From: JANQPC01 sp039208375
GTDB lineage: Bacteria; Pseudomonadota; Alphaproteobacteria; Rhodobacterales; Rhodobacteraceae
Direction of reading: 5' to 3'
Assembly: GCA_039208375.1 (NCBI GenBank)
Contig: JBCCRC010000005.1
Location: forward strand, 7,788-71,787
DNA length: 64,000 bases
A program made the position numbers and the translations under genes. Numbering within the stretch: the stretch's first letter is position 1; the number at the start of each line of letters is the position of its first letter. A model generated the notes under the pieces. That model saw only the letters and a program-made list of their open reading frames with translations. It did no database searches and was not told where the DNA came from. Shown piece after piece: positions 8,078-15,944 of this stretch.

Positions 8078-8859
8078 GACCGCCGCGCGGCATTCATGAA
8101 CCGCTTACAAAGATCGCTATCCCACCGCACAAGATCATTTGCATCGGTATCTTTCCGCATCAGCGCGCTTGAGACGATTACGCCGTCGGCCAACGTTATG
8201 GCCTCGCCCACATTGGCCTCTGTCACACCTCCACCGATCAGGATCGGGCGATTGGCGCTTGTGTTTCTAACGGCTGCGATCCGCGCCAGCGTGTCCGAAA
8301 AACTGGCGCCCGTGATAATCAACCCGTCGGCGCCCGCTTTTGCCGCCCAGACCGCAGCCTGGGGCTGATCCTCGTTTGAAAGGGGCTTGGCCGTACGGTC
8401 ATGCACATCTGCTAAAATGGAAACACCGCTAGCCGTGAGGGCGGCCCGGTATGCGACAGCGTCTGCACCGAGAGCATAGCGCGGCCCCTCCCCCGTCATA
8501 GCACCGCCAACAAAAACTTTCAGGCGCACGAAATCAGCGCCACTGGCATGGGCAATCGCCAGTGCCGCATGCGGATCATGAGCTTCTACGATGATCCCGA
8601 GCCCCAAGCCCGGAACCTCTGCACGGATCAGCCGCGCAAGCGCAGCCATCCGAGCCACCGTCTCTAAGGATGCCGGAGCGCTGGAGCGCGTTTGATCCTG
8701 AAGCTTGACGAAAGGGATGCCCGCGTCGGCGAACACCTTCGCATTTGCAATGGCATAATCCTCAAACCAAGCCTGAGAGCGGTCGCGCGACAGCGCGAAA
8801 TCGGGTAGGTGCAGCGCCGCGATCACCGGCGGCGGGCCTGAGACCAAACTCAGTGGCAT
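8074..8859 (-). CDS. BtpA/SgcQ family TIM-barrel protein
   Basis: The 261-residue protein matches the BtpA/SgcQ family by its N-terminal VIAALHLPDF, the VKLQDQTRSS segment and the long middle part with ADFVRLKVFVGG. The C-terminal phosphate-binding-type loop RPILIGGGVTEANV and the end VSSALMRKD also fit. The barrel fold and the GGG loop resemble enzymes acting on phosphorylated substrates. The family was named after a cyanobacterial photosystem I biogenesis protein, but in other bacteria it lies in sugar-kinase/PTS loci such as E. coli sgc, where its reaction is not established. Here it sits between the kinase gene (10-base overlap) and a deacetylase (4-base overlap), which supports a catabolic role. 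Confidence 0.8.
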   Translation of the reverse strand: MPLSLVSGPPPVIAALHLPDFALSRDRSQAWFEDYAIANAKVFADAGIPFVKLQDQTRSSAPASLETVARMAALARLIRAEVPGLGLGIIVEAHDPHAALAIAHASGADFVRLKVFVGGAMTGEGPRYALGADAVAYRAALTASGVSILADVHDRTAKPLSNEDQPQAAVWAAKAGADGLIITGASFSDTLARIAAVRNTSANRPILIGGGVTEANVGEAITLADGVIVSSALMRKDTDANDLVRWDSDLCKRFMNAARRS

Positions 8860-9872
8860 GGCGACAACTCGCGCTCAAGGGCGCGGCGCATTTTCGGGTG
8901 ATCCACTGGCAGCGCCCCATCGGCGCCGAAGTGCGCGACGATCTGCGCAGCAGAGAGTGCGCCGAAGCGCGCTGCCTTGACCGGATCGCCCGTTTCAACA
9001 AGCCCCGCCAAAAAGCCGCCGCAGAAGCTGTCTCCGGCCCCGGTTGGATCGACGGCCTTAGTAGGTGTTGCGGGGACAGGGATCGCGCTGTCATTCTCAC
9101 GACTCCATACCAGAGAGCCTTCAGCGCCAAGCTTCACAGCCACCGCACCCGGGCAGTGATCGGCGAGAACCCGAAGGGCATCGGATAAATGGGCGCCCGG
9201 CACGAGAGCGCGTAGTTCGACCTCGCTGGGCAAAAACGCGTCGAGCCGCGAAAGAAGCGGTGCCAGATCGGCAAGCGGATATCCGGCGAGTTGCCAGCCG
9301 GGATCCGCCACGATCATAACGCCCGAGTTGCGAAAAAACGAAATCATATCAAGCATGACGTCAGGCTGACTGGGTGCAAGCAGCACGCCACGGGCCCCGC
9401 GCCAGGCTTCGGGCACTTGGTGGGACGACAGTGGATGCCGGATACGAAACGCTGAATAGTCTAACGCATCGTCCGCCTGCGGCCTGCCTAAACGCGCGCG
9501 CCACGCCGTGATCTGGGTCGCCGTCAGGCGGTCGGTGGGAAATCCCGCTTCCGCCAGCGCCTCCGGCGGGCTGCTCAATCCTTCTTCACGATGGCCGGAT
9601 GCGTCGTAAATGAACCAGTTGCATGACGTGAGTTGAGCGTCGTGCCATGCGACACCGCCAAGATCGACGCCGCCCGCATCAAGCCGCTCCAGGGTAGCCC
9701 TGGGATAACTGGCTGGCGCTGTGCTAACCAAACCAACGCGCGGCTGCCACATCAGTGCACCAACCGCGGAGTACGCCCCATTTCCGCCGGCCTGACGCAA
9801 CCCGACGCGTCCGTCGGCGGCAATCACATTGTCCACCGTTAGCCCGCCAACCGTGACAAGCTCTGGCGCCAT
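8850..9872 (-). CDS. PfkB-family carbohydrate kinase
   Basis: The 340-residue ribokinase-fold enzyme has the C-terminal PfkB signature DPTGAGDSFCGGFLAG with the catalytic Asp. Its N-terminal substrate loop is GGNGAYSAVGA. It should transfer phosphate from ATP to a sugar or sugar conjugate in the cytoplasm. The ATG at 9872 begins one base after the stop of the SIS gene, which favours it over the longer frame to 10070 that would lie in the SIS gene. The adjacent SIS and kinase pair resembles the FrlB/FrlD arrangement of fructoselysine catabolism, so the substrate may be a glycated or glycosylated amine. That is context inference only; a ribokinase- or nucleoside kinase-like role is also possible. 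Confidence 0.85.
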   Translation of the reverse strand: MAPELVTVGGLTVDNVIAADGRVGLRQAGGNGAYSAVGALMWQPRVGLVSTAPASYPRATLERLDAGGVDLGGVAWHDAQLTSCNWFIYDASGHREEGLSSPPEALAEAGFPTDRLTATQITAWRARLGRPQADDALDYSAFRIRHPLSSHQVPEAWRGARGVLLAPSQPDVMLDMISFFRNSGVMIVADPGWQLAGYPLADLAPLLSRLDAFLPSEVELRALVPGAHLSDALRVLADHCPGAVAVKLGAEGSLVWSRENDSAIPVPATPTKAVDPTGAGDSFCGGFLAGLVETGDPVKAARFGALSAAQIVAHFGADGALPVDHPKMRRALERELSPCH

Positions 9873-9873
9873 A

Positions 9874-10986
9874 TCAGCCGCCAAGCGTTGGTGCGCCAAG
9901 CCCCAATGCATCGCGTTCAACGGCCGCGTGATATCCAAACAGGTGCAGCGGCACGGAATAGACGATCGGCGCGATCTCAGCCGCCACTGGCGGCAGATGC
10001 CAGGCCACGTCGGCAATCCCGGCAATCTCTTCTTCGCCTTCTGGCACAAGGGCAATGCACAGGCCCTCACAGCCCCGGCTCATCACGGCTGTTTCCGCAG
10101 CCCGCGCATGGCTCGCGGCATCGGCGGCTATAAGAAACAAGGGGTCGCCGGCCTTCTGCGTGCGATAGTGGTGGTATTCTTCAAGTGGGAAGGCATAGGC
10201 GTGAATGGGTGCCAGCTCTTTCAGTTTGGCCGCGCCGAACGCCGCAGGCGCATAGTATGGCCCTGCCCCCGCAAGCAGAACAAGATCGGCGCGCGCAAGA
10301 CGTCGCGCCACGTCGCGGGCCGGTTCATAGAACGCCTGCGATACAGCATCCACAACTTCCGGCAACGCCGCGAGTGCCGCACGAAGGCCCGCCGCATCCG
10401 CGCCTTTGGCTTCGGCGATGGATGCCGCAAGCGCCAGCTTCAGTGCCATCGCTGCCGTGCTTGATTGCGTTGGCCAGCCGCCCCGTGTGGCGCGGATGTG
10501 TAGAGCGCCCGGAAATTGCACCATCAAGGGCGATCCGAGGGTGTTCGATAGGCCAATTGCATAGGCGCCGTGATCGGCCGCGCCCTTCAACCCGTCGATA
10601 ACCGGTTCAGTCTTCCCGCTTGAACTAAGGCCAACCACCACCGTGTGCTCATCCACGCAATCGAGGCCGTAAGTGGTGAAGTCAAACGCTTCACAGGGCT
10701 CAGCCACCGCGCCCAGCAGAGGCTCCAACACATGCCGCACGCCGTAGCCGGAGATCCAACTGTCGCCGCAGCCCACCATTGCCACGCGCCGGATTTCTCT
10801 GTTCTTCAGATCGTGAGCGATCGCTGCAAGCGGTGCCTCGTTGGCCGCAAGCGTCGCCCGGATCGCATCGCCTTGAGACATCATTTCGGATTCCGTGAGC
10901 GCGACGCGGCGAAAGCGCTCGGGGTCACCCGGCGCATCTGATGAGGATTCACGCCGGATCTCATGCACACGATGCTCAAAACTCAC
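9874..10986 (-). CDS. Double SIS-domain sugar isomerase/deglycase-like protein, first gene of operon
   Basis: The 370-residue protein has two SIS subdomains. The first contains VAMVGCGDSWISG and VVGLSSSGKTEP near residues 70-140, a phosphosugar-binding Ser cluster. The second contains LLAGAGPYYAPAAFG and ends near the residues HAYAFPLEEYHHY, where FrlB/FraB/GlmS relatives keep acidic and His catalytic groups. Such proteins cleave or isomerise phosphorylated amino sugars or Amadori products. The GTG at 10986 is preceded by TAAGGAGAG and gives a sensible N-terminus; an upstream ATG at 11049 lacks that site. It is the promoter-proximal gene facing the DeoR regulator. The exact substrate is unknown. 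Confidence 0.82.
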   Translation of the reverse strand: MSFEHRVHEIRRESSSDAPGDPERFRRVALTESEMMSQGDAIRATLAANEAPLAAIAHDLKNREIRRVAMVGCGDSWISGYGVRHVLEPLLGAVAEPCEAFDFTTYGLDCVDEHTVVVGLSSSGKTEPVIDGLKGAADHGAYAIGLSNTLGSPLMVQFPGALHIRATRGGWPTQSSTAAMALKLALAASIAEAKGADAAGLRAALAALPEVVDAVSQAFYEPARDVARRLARADLVLLAGAGPYYAPAAFGAAKLKELAPIHAYAFPLEEYHHYRTQKAGDPLFLIAADAASHARAAETAVMSRGCEGLCIALVPEGEEEIAGIADVAWHLPPVAAEIAPIVYSVPLHLFGYHAAVERDALGLGAPTLGG

Positions 10987-11050
10987 GGCTCTCTCCTTAT
11001 TATCGCCCAGGTCGATTAAAGCGGCTGAAATGCTGGATTGGCCGCGCAAC

Positions 11051-11063
11051 TTTCGATATCTGT
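11051..11063. promoter_or_regulatory. Candidate DeoR operator copy 1 (TTTCGATATCTGT)
   Basis: The divergent gap between the SIS operon and the DeoR gene contains TTTCGATATCTGT. A close relative, TTTCGAAACTGT, occurs at 11999-12010 ahead of the transporter. DeoR/GlpR-type proteins often bind TTTCG-containing repeats. The match is short and unscored, so it is only a candidate. Confidence 0.3.
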
Positions 11064-11105
11064 CACTTATAGAAAAAACGCAAGTAAAGATCGAAGGCGT
11101 TCCCT

Positions 11106-11906
11106 ATGAAAGACGACCTAGCACAAGAGCACCTCAGCCCGCGGCATGAGAAGATCCTTGAGATGCTCGCGGCTGACCGGATTGTTGAGGTGGCGCGCCT
11201 CTCCGACGCGCTTGGCGTTTCGGCCGTAACCATCCGATCGGATCTTGAGGCGCTGGATCGCCGCCAATTGTTGCGGCGCATACGGGGTGGCGCGATGTCC
11301 GTGCAGCCGGCGCGCTTTGAGCGCCCCTTGGAACTTCCCAGCCAAAGCTTTGGTGCTGAGAAAGATCGGATTGGCGCACTTGCGGCACGCATGGTGCGCA
11401 GTGGCGAGACGATTATCCTCGATGCCGGTACGACCGCGCTTGCAATGGCCGCCGCCCTGCCCGATGACCTGAGGGATATTGTTGTGATTACAAGCGCGCT
11501 CGACATCGCAATCGCCCTGGAAAACCATGCAGGCGTGTCCGTTGTGGTCACAGGCGGCATGGTGAAAAAGACTGGGCGAAACCGGCACGCGCGATCCCTT
11601 ATCTCTCCCTTCGCGGGGCTGGTTCTTGAACGGGTCAACGCCGATTGCGCGTATCTGTGCTGCGCCGGCATCGACAGTGAACGCGGTTTCACAAACGCAC
11701 AGTTCGAAGAAGTGGAAGTGAAACGGGCAATGCTGAAGGCCGCCCGCCGCGCCGTAATGCTTGGCGACAGTGGCAAACTCGGTCATGTGGCAGGAGCCCG
11801 AATCGCAGAACTCCACGAGGTTTCTCGCCTCGTCACCGATACCGGAGCAGAGCCAGCACAGGTTCAGGCGCTCGAGGCCGCCGGCCTTGACATCGTATTT
11901 GCCTAA
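11106..11906 (+). CDS. DeoR/GlpR-family transcriptional regulator
   Basis: The 266-residue protein has an N-terminal DeoR helix-turn-helix (LSDALGVSAVTIRSDLEALD, about residues 33-52). It is followed by the conserved linker RRIRGGAM and a C-terminal phosphosugar-sensing domain with ILDAGTTALAMAAALP and VVTGGMVKK. DeoR regulators usually sense a phosphorylated sugar intermediate and repress catabolic operons. It lies between the divergent SIS/PfkB operon and the ABC transporter genes, so it is the natural local regulator of both. Its ligand would then be the product of the PfkB kinase. The start at 11106 follows a short AT-rich leader; no alternative is needed. Confidence 0.9.
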   Translation: MKDDLAQEHLSPRHEKILEMLAADRIVEVARLSDALGVSAVTIRSDLEALDRRQLLRRIRGGAMSVQPARFERPLELPSQSFGAEKDRIGALAARMVRSGETIILDAGTTALAMAAALPDDLRDIVVITSALDIAIALENHAGVSVVVTGGMVKKTGRNRHARSLISPFAGLVLERVNADCAYLCCAGIDSERGFTNAQFEEVEVKRAMLKAARRAVMLGDSGKLGHVAGARIAELHEVSRLVTDTGAEPAQVQALEAAGLDIVFA

Positions 11907-11998
11907 ATCATCTCCTGCCCTTTTTTTTGGCGCCTTGGCGCCGAAACTATGCACCTTCGCCTTCTGATTGTGCGACCTCATAAAAAGCTTGCGATAAT

Positions 11999-12010
11999 TT
12001 TCGAAACTGT
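11999..12010. promoter_or_regulatory. Candidate DeoR operator copy 2 (TTTCGAAACTGT)
   Basis: In the 171-base leader of the transporter operon, TTTCGAAACTGT sits about 68 bases before the substrate-binding protein start and resembles the motif at 11051-11063. The surrounding bases are AT-rich compared with the genome, as expected of a promoter. No binding evidence exists, so this is an inference from the repetition. Confidence 0.3.
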
Positions 12011-12077
12011 TTGAAGTGAAAGCTGCGCAACCTCTCATTAGGCATAGACGCAAAACAATTGCTTTGGGGAGCATTCG

Positions 12078-13124
12078 ATGAACGTAAACAGACGCACTGT
12101 CATTGGCGGGCTAACCGCTGCGACTGCCTTGTCCGCCCCGACGATCCTGCGCGCGCAGACGCGTGAGCTTGTGATGGTCGGCTACGGCAATGAATCCGAC
12201 GCGCCACTCATCGCTGCCGGCGAAGAGCTTGGGCGTCGCAACCCGGGCGTAACCCTGCAGGTAATTGGTGGCCTATCGGCGGAAGCGCTGGCGCAGATCA
12301 AGGCCGCACGCGGTAACTCACCCTACGATCTGGCCGTCATGGGCTCGCCCGCAATCGTAAATGCGCTGGCCGAAGATGTTCTGGTGCCGCTGGATTTCTC
12401 GAAGATCCCGAACTCTCAAAACGTCAGCTCAAAGTTTCAGCCTTTTGGCTATGATGTCGGCCAGCCGATCTGGTTCGAGGGCATTGGAATCGCCTATGAC
12501 ACCACCAAGGTGCCCGAGCCGCCCACCACGTGGGAAGCGCTGTGGAGCGGTGAGTTCACCGGGCGCATCGGAATGTGCCGGCCGCAATCAAACCTTGGGC
12601 TCGGCGTTCTAGCGGCGACATCGGAAGCGTTCGGGATGCCGCAGGATGACATGACCTTTGCGCTGGAGAAATGGGCGGAGCTTGATCCGCTCGTTGGCCG
12701 CAGCCCGCCGCTTCTGCAGCAGATGATAGAGCGTGGCGAGGTAGATCTGGCGCCCCTCTGGCACGTGAACACGTCACTCGCCGCAAACTCGGGCCTGCCA
12801 ATTGCTTATGCCAAAATCACCGGGCCAGGCCCGCTGATGCTGCCCACCAACATCGTGCACTTCGTGAACACGGCCGACGGCACCGCAGATCTGGTGCACG
12901 AATTTGCAGACATCCTCCTCACACCCGAGATCCAGACGATGGCGGGTAGCGCACCGATTACGTTTGGCACGGTCGTCGAGGGTATTCCGGTGCCCGAAGA
13001 GGCCGCACCGTTTGTACCGTCCACGCCCGAGGAGTTGGCGAGCACAACGTCGCTCGATTGGCAGTCTTTTGCGCCCCTGCGCGGCGAGACTGTTGAAACG
13101 TTTGACCGGATGTTTGCCGCATGA
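12078..13124 (+). CDS. ABC transporter periplasmic substrate-binding protein (PotD-like, Tat-type signal)
   Basis: The 348-residue protein starts with MNVNRRTVIGGLTAATALS...ILRAQ, a twin-arginine-type signal peptide ending near residue 27. The mature part resembles the spermidine/putrescine-type solute-binding family (YDLAVMGSPAIVNAL, FEGIGIAYDTTKVPEPPTTW, DILLTPEIQ). It should deliver substrate in the periplasm to the permeases encoded at 14200 and 15129. A GGGGAG ribosome-binding site lies just upstream of 12078. Its stop overlaps the ATPase start. The family covers polyamines, thiamine, iron and other small cations. The neighbouring hydrolases, kinase and SIS protein make a simple polyamine unlikely, but the sequence alone does not give the ligand. 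Confidence 0.88.
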   Translation: MNVNRRTVIGGLTAATALSAPTILRAQTRELVMVGYGNESDAPLIAAGEELGRRNPGVTLQVIGGLSAEALAQIKAARGNSPYDLAVMGSPAIVNALAEDVLVPLDFSKIPNSQNVSSKFQPFGYDVGQPIWFEGIGIAYDTTKVPEPPTTWEALWSGEFTGRIGMCRPQSNLGLGVLAATSEAFGMPQDDMTFALEKWAELDPLVGRSPPLLQQMIERGEVDLAPLWHVNTSLAANSGLPIAYAKITGPGPLMLPTNIVHFVNTADGTADLVHEFADILLTPEIQTMAGSAPITFGTVVEGIPVPEEAAPFVPSTPEELASTTSLDWQSFAPLRGETVETFDRMFAA

Positions 13125-14203
13125 TGCACCAGCCTCCGGGCTCTGCGACCAAGGTATCTTCCCCGGCCCCGGTGCTATGCATCGGGGCCGTTGGCAAGCG
13201 GTTCGGCCAGACCACCGTTCTTGAAAACTGCACGCTGGACGTGGCTGAGGGCGAGATCGTCACGCTGCTCGGCCCGTCGGGCTGTGGTAAGACCACCCTT
13301 CTCCGCTGCGTCGCAGGTTTCCTCGACGCCGACAGCGGCGAAATCCGGATCGATCGTCAGGATATGAGCCCGGTCCCTGTGAACCGTCGCCCCGTTGGCG
13401 TGGTGTTCCAAAGCTATGCGCTGTTTCCACACCTGACCGTGGCCAAAAACGTAGGTTATGCGCTGCGCATGCAAGGCGTGCCGCGGGCCGAAGCGGATGC
13501 GCGCGTGTCTGCCGCGCTGGAAACCGTTTCGCTTCAAGGTTTTGGCGATAGATTTCCCGCGCAGCTTTCCGGTGGCCAGCAGCAGCGCGTTGCGATCGCG
13601 CGTGTGCTCGTGATGGAACCTCGCGTGCTTTTGCTCGACGAGCCGTTCAATGCGCTCGACGCCAAACTGCGCGGCACCATGCAGGTTGAGCTGCGTCAGT
13701 TGATCAAACGGCTCGGCCTCACTGCAATCTTCGTTACCCATGATCAGGAAGAAGCGCTCACCATGAGCGACAGGATCGCTGTGATGCGTGCGGGCCGGAT
13801 CGAACAGGCCGCGCCGCCCGATGAGATATTCGACTATCCGAAAACAGCGTATGTGGCCGATTTCATAGGCACGTCGAACTTCTGGAAGTCCACGGCTACT
13901 GATGGCGTCGTAACGCTTCCCGACGGACAGATGCGTGTAACCGATCTGGCCGGTGACGTTGATATCATGGCACGCCCGCACAATCTTCGGCTCGCGCCAC
14001 CTGAAGCTGGGCACTGGGCGGCCACGGTTCAGTTCCATCGCACCGTAGGCGCTCTTGTTGAATACCATGTCGAAACGCCCGAAGGCTCCGTTTTACAGGT
14101 CGCGACAATGCGCGAAGCGCGCGGCCCACTCTTTGCGGATGGCGCCAGAGCCAGCGTGCATATCATCGACCCCGCCCTATGCGCGGTGTATTCCGCGGCA
14201 TGA
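13121..14203 (+). CDS. ABC transporter ATP-binding protein (PotA-like)
   Basis: The 360-residue ATPase has a Walker A motif GPSGCGKTT near residue 52, a Q-loop region VVFQSYALFPHLTV, the signature LSGGQQQRVAIARVL and Walker B LLLDEPFNALD. The H-loop is FVTHDQEEAL. A C-terminal TOBE-like domain follows from about residue 250. The ATG at 13121 overlaps the preceding stop, and a second ATG directly follows in frame, so either could be used. It powers the importer made by the flanking genes. Membership of the spermidine/putrescine/iron importer group is clear from the sequence; the transported compound is not. Confidence 0.92.
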   Translation: MMHQPPGSATKVSSPAPVLCIGAVGKRFGQTTVLENCTLDVAEGEIVTLLGPSGCGKTTLLRCVAGFLDADSGEIRIDRQDMSPVPVNRRPVGVVFQSYALFPHLTVAKNVGYALRMQGVPRAEADARVSAALETVSLQGFGDRFPAQLSGGQQQRVAIARVLVMEPRVLLLDEPFNALDAKLRGTMQVELRQLIKRLGLTAIFVTHDQEEALTMSDRIAVMRAGRIEQAAPPDEIFDYPKTAYVADFIGTSNFWKSTATDGVVTLPDGQMRVTDLAGDVDIMARPHNLRLAPPEAGHWAATVQFHRTVGALVEYHVETPEGSVLQVATMREARGPLFADGARASVHIIDPALCAVYSAA

Positions 14204-15132
14204 CCGATGCGGCGCTCTCGCAACCCATTGCAGGGCGCGGCTTAGGGGAGCGCGTCATTGACGCTTTGCTCTCGGGCCGGGGGATTTGGCCCGCCGTGCC
14301 AGCAATCATCGTTTTGGCCGTCGTTGCGGTGATCCCCTTTGCGATCCTTCTGTCGCTTGGCTTTTCCGATATCGTCGTGTCACGGGGCGCAATCGTCTCA
14401 CAAACCCTGTCGCTGTCCCACCTGACAAACGCGCTGACAGACCCGCTTTATTGGATCACCTTCCAGCGGTCGATGAACCTCGCCCTGACAACCACGCTGT
14501 TTTGCCTGCTCTTCGGCTACCCGGTCGCCTACCTGTTCCTGATCGGCGGCAAGTGGACGAAACGCCTAATCCTGATCCTTACCATTGCGCCGCTGCTAAC
14601 GAGCGGGATCGTCAGAACCTACGCGTGGCTGGTGATCCTCGGCGGGCGCGGCGTGGTGAACTCTACCTTGTTGAATCTCGGCCTGATCGATCAGCCGCTT
14701 CGGATCATGAACACCCATTGGGCGGTGCTGATCGGGATGGTACAGATCCACCTGCCCGTGATGATCCTGCCGCTGATTGCAGTTATGAGCCGACATGACA
14801 CCCGGCTTGTGGAAGCATCCCAAAATCTCGGCGCGTCGCGTCTGGGCACATTGCGTACTGTGATCCTGCCGCTCAGTGTGCCCGGAATTGGTACGGGCGC
14901 GGCACTCGTCTTTACCCTGAGCTACACCACTTTCGTCGTGCCCCAGCTTCTTGGCGGCGGGAACTACCTTAATGCCGCAACGATGATTTATGAGCAGGTC
15001 GTGTTCTCCTTGGAATGGAGCAAGGGCTCGGTCAGTTCGCTCATCCTGATGGTCACATGCCTGATCGTGCTTGTCGCCATTGCCCTGATCACCAACCATT
15101 TCACGCGCTGGACGAAGGGGCGCGCCGGATGA
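14200..15132 (+). CDS. ABC transporter permease 1 (PotB-like)
   Basis: The 310-residue inner-membrane permease has about six transmembrane helices, the first near residues 30-55. It carries the EAA coupling loop in VEASQNLGASRLGTLRTVILP, followed by LPLSVPGIGTGAAL. I chose the ATG at 14200 because it overlaps the ATPase stop (ATGA) and excludes an upstream ATG inside the ATPase gene. It pairs with the permease at 15129 to form the membrane channel of the importer. Confidence 0.92.
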   Translation: MTDAALSQPIAGRGLGERVIDALLSGRGIWPAVPAIIVLAVVAVIPFAILLSLGFSDIVVSRGAIVSQTLSLSHLTNALTDPLYWITFQRSMNLALTTTLFCLLFGYPVAYLFLIGGKWTKRLILILTIAPLLTSGIVRTYAWLVILGGRGVVNSTLLNLGLIDQPLRIMNTHWAVLIGMVQIHLPVMILPLIAVMSRHDTRLVEASQNLGASRLGTLRTVILPLSVPGIGTGAALVFTLSYTTFVVPQLLGGGNYLNAATMIYEQVVFSLEWSKGSVSSLILMVTCLIVLVAIALITNHFTRWTKGRAG

Positions 15133-15944
15133 GAGCCTTGCGCAAGACAACTCTGGGAGACGCGCTTGGGATCGGGTTGATCTTGGCGGTTGCGGCATTT
15201 TCTTTGATGCTTCTGGTGGCGCCATCGATCATCGTCGTGATCATTTCCTTCGACACTCGCGCGTTTGTCAGTTTTCCACCGGAAGGGTTCACGCTGCGCT
15301 GGTATGGTGAGGTCTTCCAGCAAGGCGCGCTCGTCGAAGCGATGATTAACTCACTTCAGGTCGGGCTGACGGTCACGGCGCTGTGCATCCTCCTGGGGGT
15401 GCCGACAGCCTTGGCATGCGCGCGCGGGCGATTTCGGGGAACGACCGCGCTTTCGGTTTTCGTGTTGGTGCCCCACATGGTGCCCGGCATCGTTCTTGGC
15501 GTCGCGGTGCTGTTTGCCGGCGCGCTGGTCGGTGTATCCCCTTCGATTTGGCTGCAGTCGATATCGATCACCGTCTTCATTCTGGCAGTCATGGTGCGCA
15601 CGGTTCAAAGTCGCCTCGTGCGGCTTGATCCCGCGCTTGAAGAGGCTGCAGCCAACTTGCGGGCCACACCGTTTCAGAGCCTACGCACGGTGACTTTCCC
15701 ACTTCTCATGCCCGCCGTCCTCGCCGGCGCGGTCTTCACGTTCGTTGAAGGGTTTGACAACCTATCGGTCGCCATCTTCACCCATGGCTTTCGCGATCGA
15801 CCGCTGCCGGTGGAACTGTTGGCGCTGGTGCAATACACAAGCACGCCCCTCGTGGCGGCCGTCTCGGGCGTTCAGATTGTACTCGCCATCGCGGCGCTCG
15901 TTGCCGTGTCGTTGAGCATCGGGCTGGATAACGTGAACGAATGA
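15129..15944 (+). CDS. ABC transporter permease 2 (PotC-like)
   Basis: The 271-residue permease has a first helix at about residues 12-38 and the extracellular FPPEGFTLRWYGEVF segment typical of PotC-type partners. The EAA loop is LEEAAANLRATPFQSLRTV. The ATG at 15129 overlaps the stop of permease 1. It completes a binding-protein/ATPase/two-permease importer. The stop overlaps the start of a NodB-fold deacetylase, so uptake and a hydrolase are co-translated, which links the transported compound to that enzyme. Confidence 0.92.
   Translation: MRALRKTTLGDALGIGLILAVAAFSLMLLVAPSIIVVIISFDTRAFVSFPPEGFTLRWYGEVFQQGALVEAMINSLQVGLTVTALCILLGVPTALACARGRFRGTTALSVFVLVPHMVPGIVLGVAVLFAGALVGVSPSIWLQSISITVFILAVMVRTVQSRLVRLDPALEEAAANLRATPFQSLRTVTFPLLMPAVLAGAVFTFVEGFDNLSVAIFTHGFRDRPLPVELLALVQYTSTPLVAAVSGVQIVLAIAALVAVSLSIGLDNVNE

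Noticed and set aside
11919..11944. T8 run next to a GGCGCC..GGCGCC hairpin after the DeoR gene, looking like a terminator
   Set aside because: On the plus strand the T run comes before the hairpin, and on the minus strand A bases follow it, so it fits an intrinsic terminator in neither direction.
11118..12074. 318-codon open frame on the minus strand
   Set aside because: It is antisense to the DeoR regulator and its composition is that of a shadow frame.
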